Shown here: positions 1-6,798 of the stretch, piece after piece
How the letters are laid out: each line of letters starts with the position of its first letter
Numbering within the stretch: the stretch's first letter is position 1
Origin: Acidimicrobiales bacterium
GTDB lineage: Bacteria; Actinomycetota; Acidimicrobiia; Acidimicrobiales; Ilumatobacteraceae
DNA: 10,842 nt
Reading direction: 5' to 3'
Assembly: GCA_030833305.1 (NCBI GenBank)
Contig: JAURHL010000054.1
Coordinates: 1 to 10,842, forward strand
Translations under genes and position numbers: made by a program
Notes under the pieces: model-generated
Seen by the model: only the letters and a program-made list of their open reading frames with translations
What the model was told of the DNA's origin: nothing
The model's database searches: none

Positions 1-430
1 CACCGACGATGTCGGTGCATGGCGAGTTGCGATGGGGAAGGGACAGGATCGTTCCATTGTTGGTGAACACGGACACGGTGGCAATGTCGCTCGAACTCGT
101 CGCCGCGGCGACCATGCGCTCGTACCATTCGGGTCCGACCACCACATCGGAGTTCACGAGGATGACGTCATCCGGAGAGGTCAGTCCGAAAGCCAGATTG
201 CAGGCTCCGCCGAAGCCCAGGTTCGCCTCCGGTCGAATCACCTCGATCGGGTGAGCGATGGTGGGGCGGACTCTTTCGAGATGGTCGAAGAACCGACGCT
301 CGGGGCCATGATCGTCGATGAGCAGGATGCGAACGTCGGTGGGGGTGTGACGCAACACCGATTCGAGGCACGCGATCGCTTCGTCGGGTGCGTTGTAAAT
401 GGGAATGACGACGACCGACACGGCCCTCAC
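1..430 (-). CDS. Family 2 glycosyltransferase, N-terminal 143 residues (runs off the left edge)
   Basis: This is the N-terminal part of a cytoplasmic GT-A fold glycosyltransferase, likely adding a sugar from a nucleotide-sugar donor to a growing glycan. The start of the GT2 fold is visible: a first strand ending in VVVIPIYNAP (6-15), the strand LLIDD (36-40) with the usual acidic pair, NLGFGGACN (70-78), and VNSDVVV (92-98) at the metal-binding DXD position. These are typical of the rhamnosyltransferase-like (WcaE/RfbF-type) GT2 group. The GTG start at 430 overlaps the TGA of the upstream permease gene (GTGA, 427-430), which implies translational coupling and a shared transcript. A second in-frame GTG at 421 would shorten the protein by three residues. 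The acceptor-binding and C-terminal half lies outside the window, so sugar specificity cannot be read. Family call firm; exact role unknown. Confidence 0.9.
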   Translation of the reverse strand, partial: MRAVSVVVIPIYNAPDEAIACLESVLRHTPTDVRILLIDDHGPERRFFDHLERVRPTIAHPIEVIRPEANLGFGGACNLAFGLTSPDDVILVNSDVVVGPEWYERMVAAATSSSDIATVSVFTNNGTILSLPHRNSPCTDIVG

Positions 431-1236
431 ACCTCTTCGGGAAGACGTCGGCCCATCCGGTGGAAAATCCACCACCCCAATGAAAGGCTGATCGCGGCGG
501 CACCGATCATCAGGCTGAATCGCATGAGCGTGGGGCAACGGGCATCGTAGAGAAGGTCTCGATACGACGTGACGAAGGCCCTCATCGGGTTGAGTTGAAG
601 CACCTTGTTGGCCCACTCGGGTGCGCGAGCCTTCAACAATTCGGGGCCGTACACCACCGGCGTCAGGAAGAACCAGACCTGAATGAAGATGGTCCAGAGG
701 TAGGTCATGTCGCGGAAGTACACCGACAGCGTGCTCAGCGCCAGAGCGAAACCACTGGCGAAGACTGCCAGGATCGCACTGACCACGACGACCAAGGGGA
801 TCCACGGGAGAATCGGACTTCCCGCGATGAGCAAGACCACGCACAGCAAGCCCATCTCGATTCCGAATTGCACGCATGCGTGTAATGCGTTGCTGAACAC
901 CAACACTTCGCGCGGAAACGCCACTCGCCGTACTAGCCCGGAGTTGTTCGCGATGGCCCCCATGCCCAAGTTCGTGACGAGAGCGAAGAAGTTCCAGGGC
1001 AACAACGCCGCCAGCAGGAAGTAGGCGAATCCGGTCAGTCCGCTGGGGTCACCGACGGGGGCCGTCGACTTGAACAGCACACCGAAGACGAAGGAGTAGA
1101 TGGCCACGGTGGCCAACGGATTGAGCATGGACCAGGTCCAGCCGAGGAACGAACGCCTGTACTTGGTGCGGAGTTCACGCAGGGTGAGGTTCCACAGAAG
1201 CTCTCGGGATTCGAAGACGCTGGAGACGGCAGACAT
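427..1236 (-). CDS. wzm: ABC-2 type polysaccharide export permease (Wzm/TagG/RfbD family)
   Basis: This is the membrane subunit of an ABC exporter that moves lipid-linked polysaccharide across the cytoplasmic membrane. The 269 residues match the usual Wzm length (about 260-280). An amphipathic N-terminal segment (about 12-40) carries LTLRELRTKYRRSFLGWTW, the conserved interfacial gate-helix region of this family. About six hydrophobic segments follow, near 41-56, 68-95, 112-138, 143-172, 177-197 and 238-258. PMRAFVTSYRDLLY (217-230), also conserved, precedes the last helix. The start is well fixed: going upstream in frame there is no ATG, GTG or TTG before a TGA at 1266-1264. The gene is divergent from its ATPase partner across 85 bases, although the two are usually co-directional. 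Family call firm; the polymer exported is unknown. Confidence 0.93.
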   Translation of the reverse strand: MSAVSSVFESRELLWNLTLRELRTKYRRSFLGWTWSMLNPLATVAIYSFVFGVLFKSTAPVGDPSGLTGFAYFLLAALLPWNFFALVTNLGMGAIANNSGLVRRVAFPREVLVFSNALHACVQFGIEMGLLCVVLLIAGSPILPWIPLVVVVSAILAVFASGFALALSTLSVYFRDMTYLWTIFIQVWFFLTPVVYGPELLKARAPEWANKVLQLNPMRAFVTSYRDLLYDARCPTLMRFSLMIGAAAISLSLGWWIFHRMGRRLPEEV

Positions 1237-1321
1237 GAGCGGTGGAATTCTACTGATTTTCGGTCACGCGGGGGTTCGGTAGCCCAGTATCGGACATCGG
1301 GATCGGCAAGAATGAGAACGC
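1237..1321. promoter_or_regulatory. Divergent intergenic spacer between wzm and wzt
   Basis: These 85 bases separate two outward-facing genes, so they should hold promoters in both directions. For wzm, the minus strand reads TAGAAT at 1252-1247, ten bases before the ATG, which fits an actinobacterial TANNNT -10 box with a very short leader. No good -35 was seen. For wzt, only weak candidates are visible (CAGTAT at 1285-1290, AAGAAT at 1308-1313). Three ATCGG copies lie at 1289-1293, 1296-1300 and 1302-1306. They may be chance or a protein-binding site. Promoter placement here is inference. Confidence 0.45.
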
Positions 1322-2536
1322 ATGTCGTCGGAAGCCGTCAACGTCTCGGGCCTTTGGAAGAACTTCCGGCTCTATCACGAGAAGAATCAGTATTTGAAAG
1401 CGGCCATTCTTCGGGGTCGGCGCGCTCGATACGAGGAATTCTGGGCGTTGCGTGGCATCGACTTCACGGTGCCGACGGGAACCACGTTCGGCGTGATCGG
1501 CAGCAATGGATCGGGCAAGAGCACCCTTCTGAAGTGTTTGACCGGAATCCTGATGCCCGACAAGGGTTCGGTCACGGTGAAAGGTCGCATCTCGGCACTG
1601 TTGGAATTGGGCGCCGGCTTCCACCCCGAATTGTCCGGGCGCGAGAACGTGTTCATGAACGGGGCCATCCTCGGTCTCTCCAAGAAGGAGATCACCGCGA
1701 AGTTCGACGACATCGTCGAGTTTGCCGGGTTGGAGAATTTCATCGACACCCCAGTGAAGAACTACTCGTCCGGCATGTTCGTGCGGCTCGGATTCGCCGT
1801 CGCGGCCCACGTGGAGCCCGAGGTGTTGTTGATCGACGAAGTGTTGTCGGTGGGCGACGAGAGTTTCCAACGCAAGTGCGCCGAACGTATCGAGCAATTC
1901 CGTCGAGAGGGTCGGACGATCGTTTTCGTCAGCCATGGCTTGGCCCAGGTGGAGCAGTTGTGTGAAACCTGTGCGTGGCTGGAAAAAGGTGAACTGAAGA
2001 TGGTCGGTCCGTCGGGGGAGGTGATCTCGGCGTATCAAGGTGAGAGTCATCAGGCTCAACGCGTCGAAGGAGAACTCGGGCAGCGTTGGGGGAGCGGCGA
2101 GGCACAGATCGTCGCCGTTCGCGTCTCCGGTGTCGACGGACAGGCCACATCCGTTCTCGCCACTTTGGAGGGCGCCTCTATCGACATCGATTTGTCGTCG
2201 CACATGCCGTTGCAAGACCCGGTGGTGACATTGCGAATCGACACGCTCACCGGACATCCGGTGTGGGGATCGTCGACGCGTCGAAATGGAATCTCGCTGG
2301 GGATGCTGGATGGCCCGGCGTCGGTGTCGGTCCGGATGGACTCGCTGCCATTGTTGGAGGGCGTGTACGACGTCACGGTCGGCTTGACCGACCACACCGA
2401 AATGCACCCCTACGACCATTGGGAGAAGCGGGTGAGATTCGAAGTTCGACAGTACAAGTCGTTCGACATCGGCGTGACGCACATCCCCTCGCATTGGAGC
2501 GTCACCGGCACCCGTGGTGTGATGCAGGGGGGCTGA
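1322..2536 (+). CDS. wzt: ABC polysaccharide exporter ATPase with C-terminal glycan-binding-type domain (Wzt)
   Basis: This is the nucleotide-binding subunit that powers export of the glycan through Wzm. Visible ATPase motifs are Walker A GSNGSGKST (60-68), a Q-loop region near LLELGAGFHPELSG (93-106), which is typical of Wzt/TagH, ABC signature YSSGM (148-152), Walker B VLLIDEVL (168-175) with catalytic E173, and the switch histidine H205. Residues from about 250 to 380 form an extra predominantly beta region (for example VVTLRIDTLTGHPVWG) matching the position and length of the Wzt C-terminal domain, which in E. coli O8/O9a binds the modified end of the exported chain. Total length of 404 is close to such full-length Wzt proteins and much longer than ATPase-only homologues. 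The start is bounded by an in-frame TGA at 1313-1315. A one-base gap to the next gene suggests coupling. The polymer recognised is unknown. Confidence 0.94.
   Translation: MSSEAVNVSGLWKNFRLYHEKNQYLKAAILRGRRARYEEFWALRGIDFTVPTGTTFGVIGSNGSGKSTLLKCLTGILMPDKGSVTVKGRISALLELGAGFHPELSGRENVFMNGAILGLSKKEITAKFDDIVEFAGLENFIDTPVKNYSSGMFVRLGFAVAAHVEPEVLLIDEVLSVGDESFQRKCAERIEQFRREGRTIVFVSHGLAQVEQLCETCAWLEKGELKMVGPSGEVISAYQGESHQAQRVEGELGQRWGSGEAQIVAVRVSGVDGQATSVLATLEGASIDIDLSSHMPLQDPVVTLRIDTLTGHPVWGSSTRRNGISLGMLDGPASVSVRMDSLPLLEGVYDVTVGLTDHTEMHPYDHWEKRVRFEVRQYKSFDIGVTHIPSHWSVTGTRGVMQGG
2526..2532 (+). promoter_or_regulatory. Shine-Dalgarno site supporting a TTG start
   Basis: The sequence AGGGGGG sits five bases before the TTG at 2538. 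It lies inside the last codons of wzt, where it encodes Gln-Gly-Gly. It supports TTG 2538 as the true start of the next glycosyltransferase, because that TTG is the only start placed before the first beta strand of the GT-A fold. Assigning this start is an inference from position and motif. Confidence 0.6.
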
Positions 2537-2537
2537 G

Positions 2538-3575
2538 TTGTCCCTCGTCACGTGCATCACCGTCGCCTACGGCCCCACGCCTTCTTTGCCCCGCACGGTC
2601 GAGGCTCTCGTGCGTCACGCCGGGGATGCCGCGCAGGACATCGTCGTGGTCACCCAACCCGACACCGAGGGGTGTCGCGAGGACATGGGACATCTCATCG
2701 ATCACGCGCGGCACATCGGGTTGAACGAGAACCTGGGTTTCGGCCCGGCCAACAACGTGGCAGTGGCGGAATGCGATTCCGAGTACGTCGCGTTCGTGAA
2801 CCCCGATCTGGTGGTCACCGAGGGATGGCTGAACCCGTTGCTGCGCGCACTCGAGGATCCGGTGGTTGCCATCGCGGCGCCGCCGTTGCTGGACGGCGAC
2901 GGTCGACTGGCCGAAGCGGGTCAGGTGATCTTCTCCGACGGTGGCACCGAGGCCATGGGAGGCGCGCACTGGCCCGACGGATACGACTCGGTGATGTTCG
3001 GCCGCGACGTGGACTACGCGTCGGCGGCGTGTTGGGTGATGAGACGTGAGACCTTCCTGTCTTTGGGCGGTTTCGACGCCCGCTACGCACCTGCTTACTT
3101 CGAGGACAGCGACCTGGCCATGACCGCGTGGTCGCGGGGTCTGGTGACGCGTTTGGTGGTGGACCGACCGGTTGTGCACCACCACGAGGACGCCAGTGAG
3201 CAGAGGCACTCTCTGGCCCGTGCGTCGCGAACAGCCTTCGAGCAGAAGTGGGCGGAACTGTTGCCGAGGCAGCCGGAACGATCACCGCGGGGTTTCGACG
3301 GACGCTCTGTTCGGGACCATCGTGCGGTGCGCCACATCGTCCACCTGTTCGAGGGCGTCGCCGATTCCCCCCAGATGGCGCTGGCGGCCGAAGCGGCCGC
3401 GACGGAGGCGTCGAACAACCCGAGAGATCGCGTGACGCTGGTGGTTCCATGTGGCCCCACGGTCGGACGTCTCCGTCGTCGACATCGTTCGAGCGGTCTC
3501 GAGGTGTTGGCCGTGGAATCCGTGCGGCGTCTGGACGTCTCGTGGGCGACCGAGGTGAGGAACGTGGGTCGGTGA
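2538..3575 (+). CDS. Family 2 glycosyltransferase (rhamnosyltransferase-like) with C-terminal extension
   Basis: This is a cytoplasmic GT-A fold glycosyltransferase, probably extending the glycan. The catalytic domain covers about residues 4-245. It shows first strand TCITVAYG (5-12), NLGFGPANN (65-73), the metal-binding FVNPD (86-90), acceptor-loop ASAACWVMRR (161-170), GGFDARYAPAYFEDSDL (177-193) with the catalytic-base ED region, and a histidine cluster HHH (214-216) as seen in metal-dependent members. The last 100 residues (about 246-345) are not part of the standard fold. They contain a strand-like VTLVVPCGPTVG (299-310) and an Arg-rich stretch, and I do not recognise them. The TTG start follows the wzt stop by one base and has a strong Shine-Dalgarno. 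The stop overlaps the next start (GTGA, 3572-3575). Donor and acceptor sugars cannot be deduced. Confidence 0.91.
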   Translation: MSLVTCITVAYGPTPSLPRTVEALVRHAGDAAQDIVVVTQPDTEGCREDMGHLIDHARHIGLNENLGFGPANNVAVAECDSEYVAFVNPDLVVTEGWLNPLLRALEDPVVAIAAPPLLDGDGRLAEAGQVIFSDGGTEAMGGAHWPDGYDSVMFGRDVDYASAACWVMRRETFLSLGGFDARYAPAYFEDSDLAMTAWSRGLVTRLVVDRPVVHHHEDASEQRHSLARASRTAFEQKWAELLPRQPERSPRGFDGRSVRDHRAVRHIVHLFEGVADSPQMALAAEAAATEASNNPRDRVTLVVPCGPTVGRLRRRHRSSGLEVLAVESVRRLDVSWATEVRNVGR

Positions 3576-5092
3576 GTCGGCGTCTTCGTTGGGGCCTGGT
3601 GCTGATTCTCGGAGTCGTGGGGTACGCGATCCGCGGTTACCTGTTAGGTACCAAGTTCGGCGAATTGAACGCGGATGAGGCCTTCACCGGCTTACAGGCG
3701 TTGGAGATCGCCAAGGGTGATCTTCCCATCGTGTACCGCGGGATCGGCTACACCGGGATCGTCGACAGCTACGTGTTCGCACCGTTCACCATGCTGTTCG
3801 GCGCTCGTGTCGTGCCCTTGAAACTGCTGACCAGTCTCTGGTGGATCGCGTCCTCGGTGGTGATGTTCCATGTCGTGCGCTCGATCCGGCGCGATTCGGG
3901 GTGCGAGCACCCGGACCGGTGGGCATGGTTGGGTGCCGCGATGTTGTGGCTGACGCCCGGAGCGATGATGGTGGTGTCCATCCGCGCATGGGAGGCCTAC
4001 GGTCTGCTCCTCGCGACCACCTTCGCCTCGGCGTTCATGGTGAGACGGGTGGTGCTGAAGGAGGCGAACGTTCGGCGCGATGTTCTGTGGGCCGGGGCGT
4101 TGCTCGGCTTCGCTTTCTACCTGCACCCAATGACGCTGGCGTCGGTGATCCCCATTGCTCTCGTTCCGTGCTGGACGTTGCGTCGTCGCTTTCGCGACTG
4201 GTGGATACCGGCCCTCGGTGCGGCCGTGTTCGTGAACATCCCGTTCCTCGCGTGGAACGTGAAGAACGATTGGCTCAGTCTTTCCCAGCCCTCGCCGCCG
4301 ATGAACAGCACGTGGGATCGACTGTCCAGCTTCTTCACCGGTCTGCTTCCCCGGGCCTTTGGATTCATGAACATGGACGGCTCGTGGATCTGGGGCGCGA
4401 TATCCGTGGTCATCTACTTACTGTTGTTGGTGCTCGTGTCGTACGGCATAGCGGTCCTTTTTCGCAAGGTTCCGGGCGGGCTCGTGTTCGCGCTCCCGGC
4501 GGTTCTGTGCTGGCCGATCCTGTCCTTGTTCAACAACATGTGGTTCGTCGAGGACGGGCGTTATTCGAGCGTGGGCTTCCCGTTCCTCATCGTGGCGATG
4601 GTGGTAGGGCTTGCCGACATCGCGGGCCGATTTCATTCGCGATTCACCGCCCGGTCGGGTTTCGCCGTTGCGTTGGCGGTGTGGTTGGGTGTGCTGGTCC
4701 TGCCCTGGTCGAAGGTGAACGCCGGCCCTCGAGTGGAGGATCCGAACGAACGGATTCGGGTGTTGGTTGAAATTCTGGAGGACGAGGGTTTCCGATTCGC
4801 GGCCGGCAACTACTGGCTGATGAATCCCATCGAGTATCAGAGCGATCAGCGAATTCACGTGGCGGTCGCCGGACATCCGTGGGGTGCCGTGTTCCCGTGG
4901 CGACCGAAACTGCCGTGGGGGGTCTCGTTCGCTCAGCGACAAGTGGAAGTGCTCTCGCAAGGTCCTCTCGACGTCGCGTACGTGTTCCTGGCGGACGACG
5001 AACAAGTTGGGGCGATGCCCTTGCCGGTGGAACGATACGAACGTCGCGAAGTGATGGGGGCAGTGATGTATCTTCCACTGGTGCCCGAATGA
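3572..5092 (+). CDS. Multi-membrane GT-C glycosyltransferase (ArnT/PMT-like)
   Basis: This is an integral membrane protein of 506 residues, likely a GT-C enzyme that uses a polyprenyl-phosphate sugar and acts on the outer face of the membrane. A first membrane helix at about 8-26 is followed directly by LNADEAF (32-38). The acidic pair D35-E36 sits in the first external loop, where ArnT and PMT-type enzymes carry their catalytic Asp. Roughly ten more hydrophobic segments extend to about 380 (for example 83-103, 118-137, 171-200, 276-297, 305-320, 333-350, 362-379). A soluble tail of about 120 residues follows. An open frame continues upstream to 3248, but that part overlaps the preceding GT2. 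The GTG at 3572, in a GTGA overlap with the preceding stop and just before the first helix, is the likely start. The DPM-like GT2 downstream may supply its donor. Confidence 0.82.
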   Translation: MSRRLRWGLVLILGVVGYAIRGYLLGTKFGELNADEAFTGLQALEIAKGDLPIVYRGIGYTGIVDSYVFAPFTMLFGARVVPLKLLTSLWWIASSVVMFHVVRSIRRDSGCEHPDRWAWLGAAMLWLTPGAMMVVSIRAWEAYGLLLATTFASAFMVRRVVLKEANVRRDVLWAGALLGFAFYLHPMTLASVIPIALVPCWTLRRRFRDWWIPALGAAVFVNIPFLAWNVKNDWLSLSQPSPPMNSTWDRLSSFFTGLLPRAFGFMNMDGSWIWGAISVVIYLLLLVLVSYGIAVLFRKVPGGLVFALPAVLCWPILSLFNNMWFVEDGRYSSVGFPFLIVAMVVGLADIAGRFHSRFTARSGFAVALAVWLGVLVLPWSKVNAGPRVEDPNERIRVLVEILEDEGFRFAAGNYWLMNPIEYQSDQRIHVAVAGHPWGAVFPWRPKLPWGVSFAQRQVEVLSQGPLDVAYVFLADDEQVGAMPLPVERYERREVMGAVMYLPLVPE

Positions 5093-5107
5093 GCCAGTGG
5101 CGCGAGC

Positions 5108-5111
5108 GGAG
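5108..5111 (+). promoter_or_regulatory. Ribosome binding site of the polyprenyl-phosphate GT2
   Basis: GGAG lies eight bases before the ATG at 5120. It is in the 27-base gap (5093-5119) that follows the GT-C gene. No terminator hairpin or convincing promoter was seen in this gap, so the downstream gene is most simply read as the last gene of the same operon. Confidence 0.5.
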
Positions 5112-5119
5112 TCGATGAC

Positions 5120-5842
5120 ATGTGGAACGGTAAGCGCCTGGTAGTGATCCTGCCCACCTACAACGAACATCTGTCGATCGCTACTTGTATTCGAGGTTTC
5201 GAGTCGCTCGGTATCGTCGACGAGATTTTGGTGGTCAACAACAATGCGCATCCCGACACGTCGGCCGAGGTCGCACCCACGGCGGCCCGCGAGGTGCTGG
5301 AAACCACGCAGGGTTACGGCGCCGCCATCCGACGCGGTTTCGCCGAGACGCGGTCATTCGACCTGGTGTGTGTCTGCGAACCCGACGGAACCTTCGACCC
5401 CGCGGACCTGTTGAAGTTGTTGCCGTACACGCACGATGTGGACGTGGTGTTCGGATCGCGCACCACCCAGGCGCTCATCCTTTCCGGAGCGAACATGGGT
5501 TGGTTCCTGAAGTGGGGCAACTGGGCGGTGGCCAAGCTGGTCGAGGTGCTGTACAACACCGTTTTCTTGTCCGATGTCGGGTGCACCTACCGCGTGATCC
5601 ATCGGGAGTCGCTCGATCGTCTGGAACCCAAGTTCGCCATCGACGGCTCGTCGTTTGGCTTGGAGATGATGTTGCACGTGGCCCGCGAGCGAATGTCCTT
5701 CGTGCAGGTGCCGGTGAAGTATCAGGAGCGGGTGGGGGAAAGCTCGGTGACGGGCAGCCGCTACAAGGCCGTCGTGCTCGGGTTGCAGATGATCGTTCTG
5801 TGCGTGCGCATGCGATTCGGGCGGTCGCCCGTCAACGCTTGA
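5120..5842 (+). CDS. Polyprenyl-phosphate-type family 2 glycosyltransferase (DPM1/UndP-sugar synthase-like)
   Basis: This 240-residue protein probably transfers a sugar from a nucleotide donor to a polyprenyl phosphate. The motifs fit the dolichol-phosphate mannose synthase branch: LPTYNE (11-16), VVNNNA (38-43), QGYGAAIRRGF (64-74), EPDGTFDPADL (87-97) at the DXD position, FGSR (111-114), SDVGCTYR (151-158) and RVGESSVTG (204-212), the last being the G-x-S type acceptor-loop motif. There is no C-terminal pair of membrane helices, so it resembles the short soluble Dpm1 form rather than ArnC or GtrB. Its position right after a GT-C gene suggests a donor-synthase and transferase pair. It ends convergently with the methyltransferase gene; their stop regions overlap by 11 bases (5832-5842). 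Family call firm; the sugar is unknown. Confidence 0.9.
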   Translation: MWNGKRLVVILPTYNEHLSIATCIRGFESLGIVDEILVVNNNAHPDTSAEVAPTAAREVLETTQGYGAAIRRGFAETRSFDLVCVCEPDGTFDPADLLKLLPYTHDVDVVFGSRTTQALILSGANMGWFLKWGNWAVAKLVEVLYNTVFLSDVGCTYRVIHRESLDRLEPKFAIDGSSFGLEMMLHVARERMSFVQVPVKYQERVGESSVTGSRYKAVVLGLQMIVLCVRMRFGRSPVNA

Positions 5843-6719
5843 CGCAACGAAACGTCACGAACTGGTGCTCGGGTCGAAAGCCGTAGATCTTCGACATGTA
5901 AATGTCCACGATCGGGCGCAACTTGGCCGTTGGTGCGTGCTCGATCATCGACGGAATGTCGAATCCGTCCACGTCGGGCTCGGGGCACGGATTCTCGCCT
6001 CGCAACACCTTTGCGAACTCCTCCATCACGAGAACCTCCACGTCGAAGCCCACCGCCTCGACTGACGCGATCAGATCCCATCCGAAGCGGAAGTGCACCG
6101 GCGTGTTGTCGCCGTGGAACTCGGGTTCCGCGGGGCGCGAGGTGATGCCCTGCTGAAGGGGAACCTGCAGGTACATCGCGCCACCCGGTGAGAGAACCCG
6201 GTGGATCTCCCGCAACGCCCGGTCGGTGTCGGGAACGTGTTCCAACACGTGGGGGGTGAGCAAAACGTCGACGGAGGAGTCCGGCAAGGCGATGTCCTGT
6301 AGGTCGATGCGAATGTCGCCGCGATGCGCGGACAGGTCGAAGTCGCTCGACGTGTAGCGGAACAGCGAGCGCATCATGCGGCGGTACTCGCGACCCAGTC
6401 TCGGACTCGTCTCCAGCACCCTCATACTGGAATCGTGTGGCGAACAATTGAAGAAGCAGAACAGCAGGAAGCGGTCGCGAGCGACGCTTCCGCACCGTGG
6501 ACACATGGCGCTTTCCACGTGCTCCGTGCCGAGAAACTCCGCTCCGGCCCAATGGCAGATGTTGCACACCGCCATCGGCCCTTTGCCCACGGCGTCGGGA
6601 ACCTCCCAGGGAAGGTCGGAGTCGTTCCACCATCGTGGCTGTCGCCACCATTTCCAACGGCGCACCAGTGGTCGGGTCACCAAGCCCCACACGCCGACCA
6701 TGACCCGCCTCACCTTCAT
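5832..6719 (-). CDS. SAM-dependent methyltransferase with Cys4 zinc-ribbon-like N-terminus
   Basis: This is a likely class I methyltransferase of 295 residues acting on a sugar or glycan end. A basic, Trp-rich N-terminus (1-40) is followed by two Cys pairs, CNIC (52-55) and CPRCG (73-77), that look like a zinc ribbon. The methyltransferase core starts at VLETSPRLG (101-109), which takes the place of the usual Gly-rich SAM loop, and continues with DIRIDLQDIALPDSSVDVLL (135-154), HVLEHVPD (157-164) and EIHRVLSPGGAMYLQVP (171-187), all typical of Methyltransf_11-like folds. Replacement of the Gly-rich loop is known in Cys-ribbon methyltransferases of sugar clusters. The start is uncertain. ATG 6719 or the adjacent GTG 6722 fit a TAGGGT box just upstream, while ATG 6746 would add nine residues. 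An open frame reaches 6881 but would invade the divergent gene. Its substrate cannot be read. Confidence 0.87.
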   Translation of the reverse strand: MKVRRVMVGVWGLVTRPLVRRWKWWRQPRWWNDSDLPWEVPDAVGKGPMAVCNICHWAGAEFLGTEHVESAMCPRCGSVARDRFLLFCFFNCSPHDSSMRVLETSPRLGREYRRMMRSLFRYTSSDFDLSAHRGDIRIDLQDIALPDSSVDVLLTPHVLEHVPDTDRALREIHRVLSPGGAMYLQVPLQQGITSRPAEPEFHGDNTPVHFRFGWDLIASVEAVGFDVEVLVMEEFAKVLRGENPCPEPDVDGFDIPSMIEHAPTAKLRPIVDIYMSKIYGFRPEHQFVTFRCVKR

Positions 6720-6727
6720 CACCGTCG

Positions 6728-6733
6728 ACCCTA
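6728..6733 (-). promoter_or_regulatory. Candidate -10 box for the methyltransferase gene
   Basis: The minus strand reads TAGGGT at 6733-6728. It is five bases before GTG 6722 and eight before ATG 6719. That spacing is what a leaderless or near-leaderless actinobacterial transcript shows (TANNNT about six to seven bases before the transcription start). No recognisable -35 was seen. The box also argues against starts further upstream. Confidence 0.5.
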
Positions 6734-6786
6734 GGTCGCGGTGCATCGAGTCCCGTGGACATCCGAAGAGGTGAGGATGACGGGGG

Positions 6787-6792
6787 TAGGCT
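6787..6792 (+). promoter_or_regulatory. Candidate leaderless -10 box for the coiled-coil operon
   Basis: TAGGCT is followed by exactly six bases and then the GTG start at 6799. This is the classic layout of actinobacterial leaderless promoters, where transcription starts at the first base of the start codon. No -35 match was found at the expected distance, which is common for such promoters. It would drive the three plus-strand genes to the right edge. Confidence 0.6.
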
Positions 6793-6798
6793 GGGGGT

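Noticed and set aside
1289..1306. Three closely spaced ATCGG repeats upstream of wzt as an operator
   Set aside because: Five-base repeats in GC-rich DNA are expected by chance and no palindrome or larger unit was found; kept only as a note in the spacer entry.
1250..2560. A long open frame (436 codons) on the minus strand opposite wzt
   Set aside because: It is a shadow of the high-GC codon pattern of wzt. Its product is a low-complexity mix rich in His, Arg and Gln with no recognisable motif, while the plus-strand frame carries a full set of ABC ATPase motifs.
3248..3571. Upstream extension of the GT-C reading frame
   Set aside because: It lies entirely inside the preceding GT2 gene in another frame. 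The GTG at 3572 is coupled to that gene's stop and sits just before the first membrane helix.
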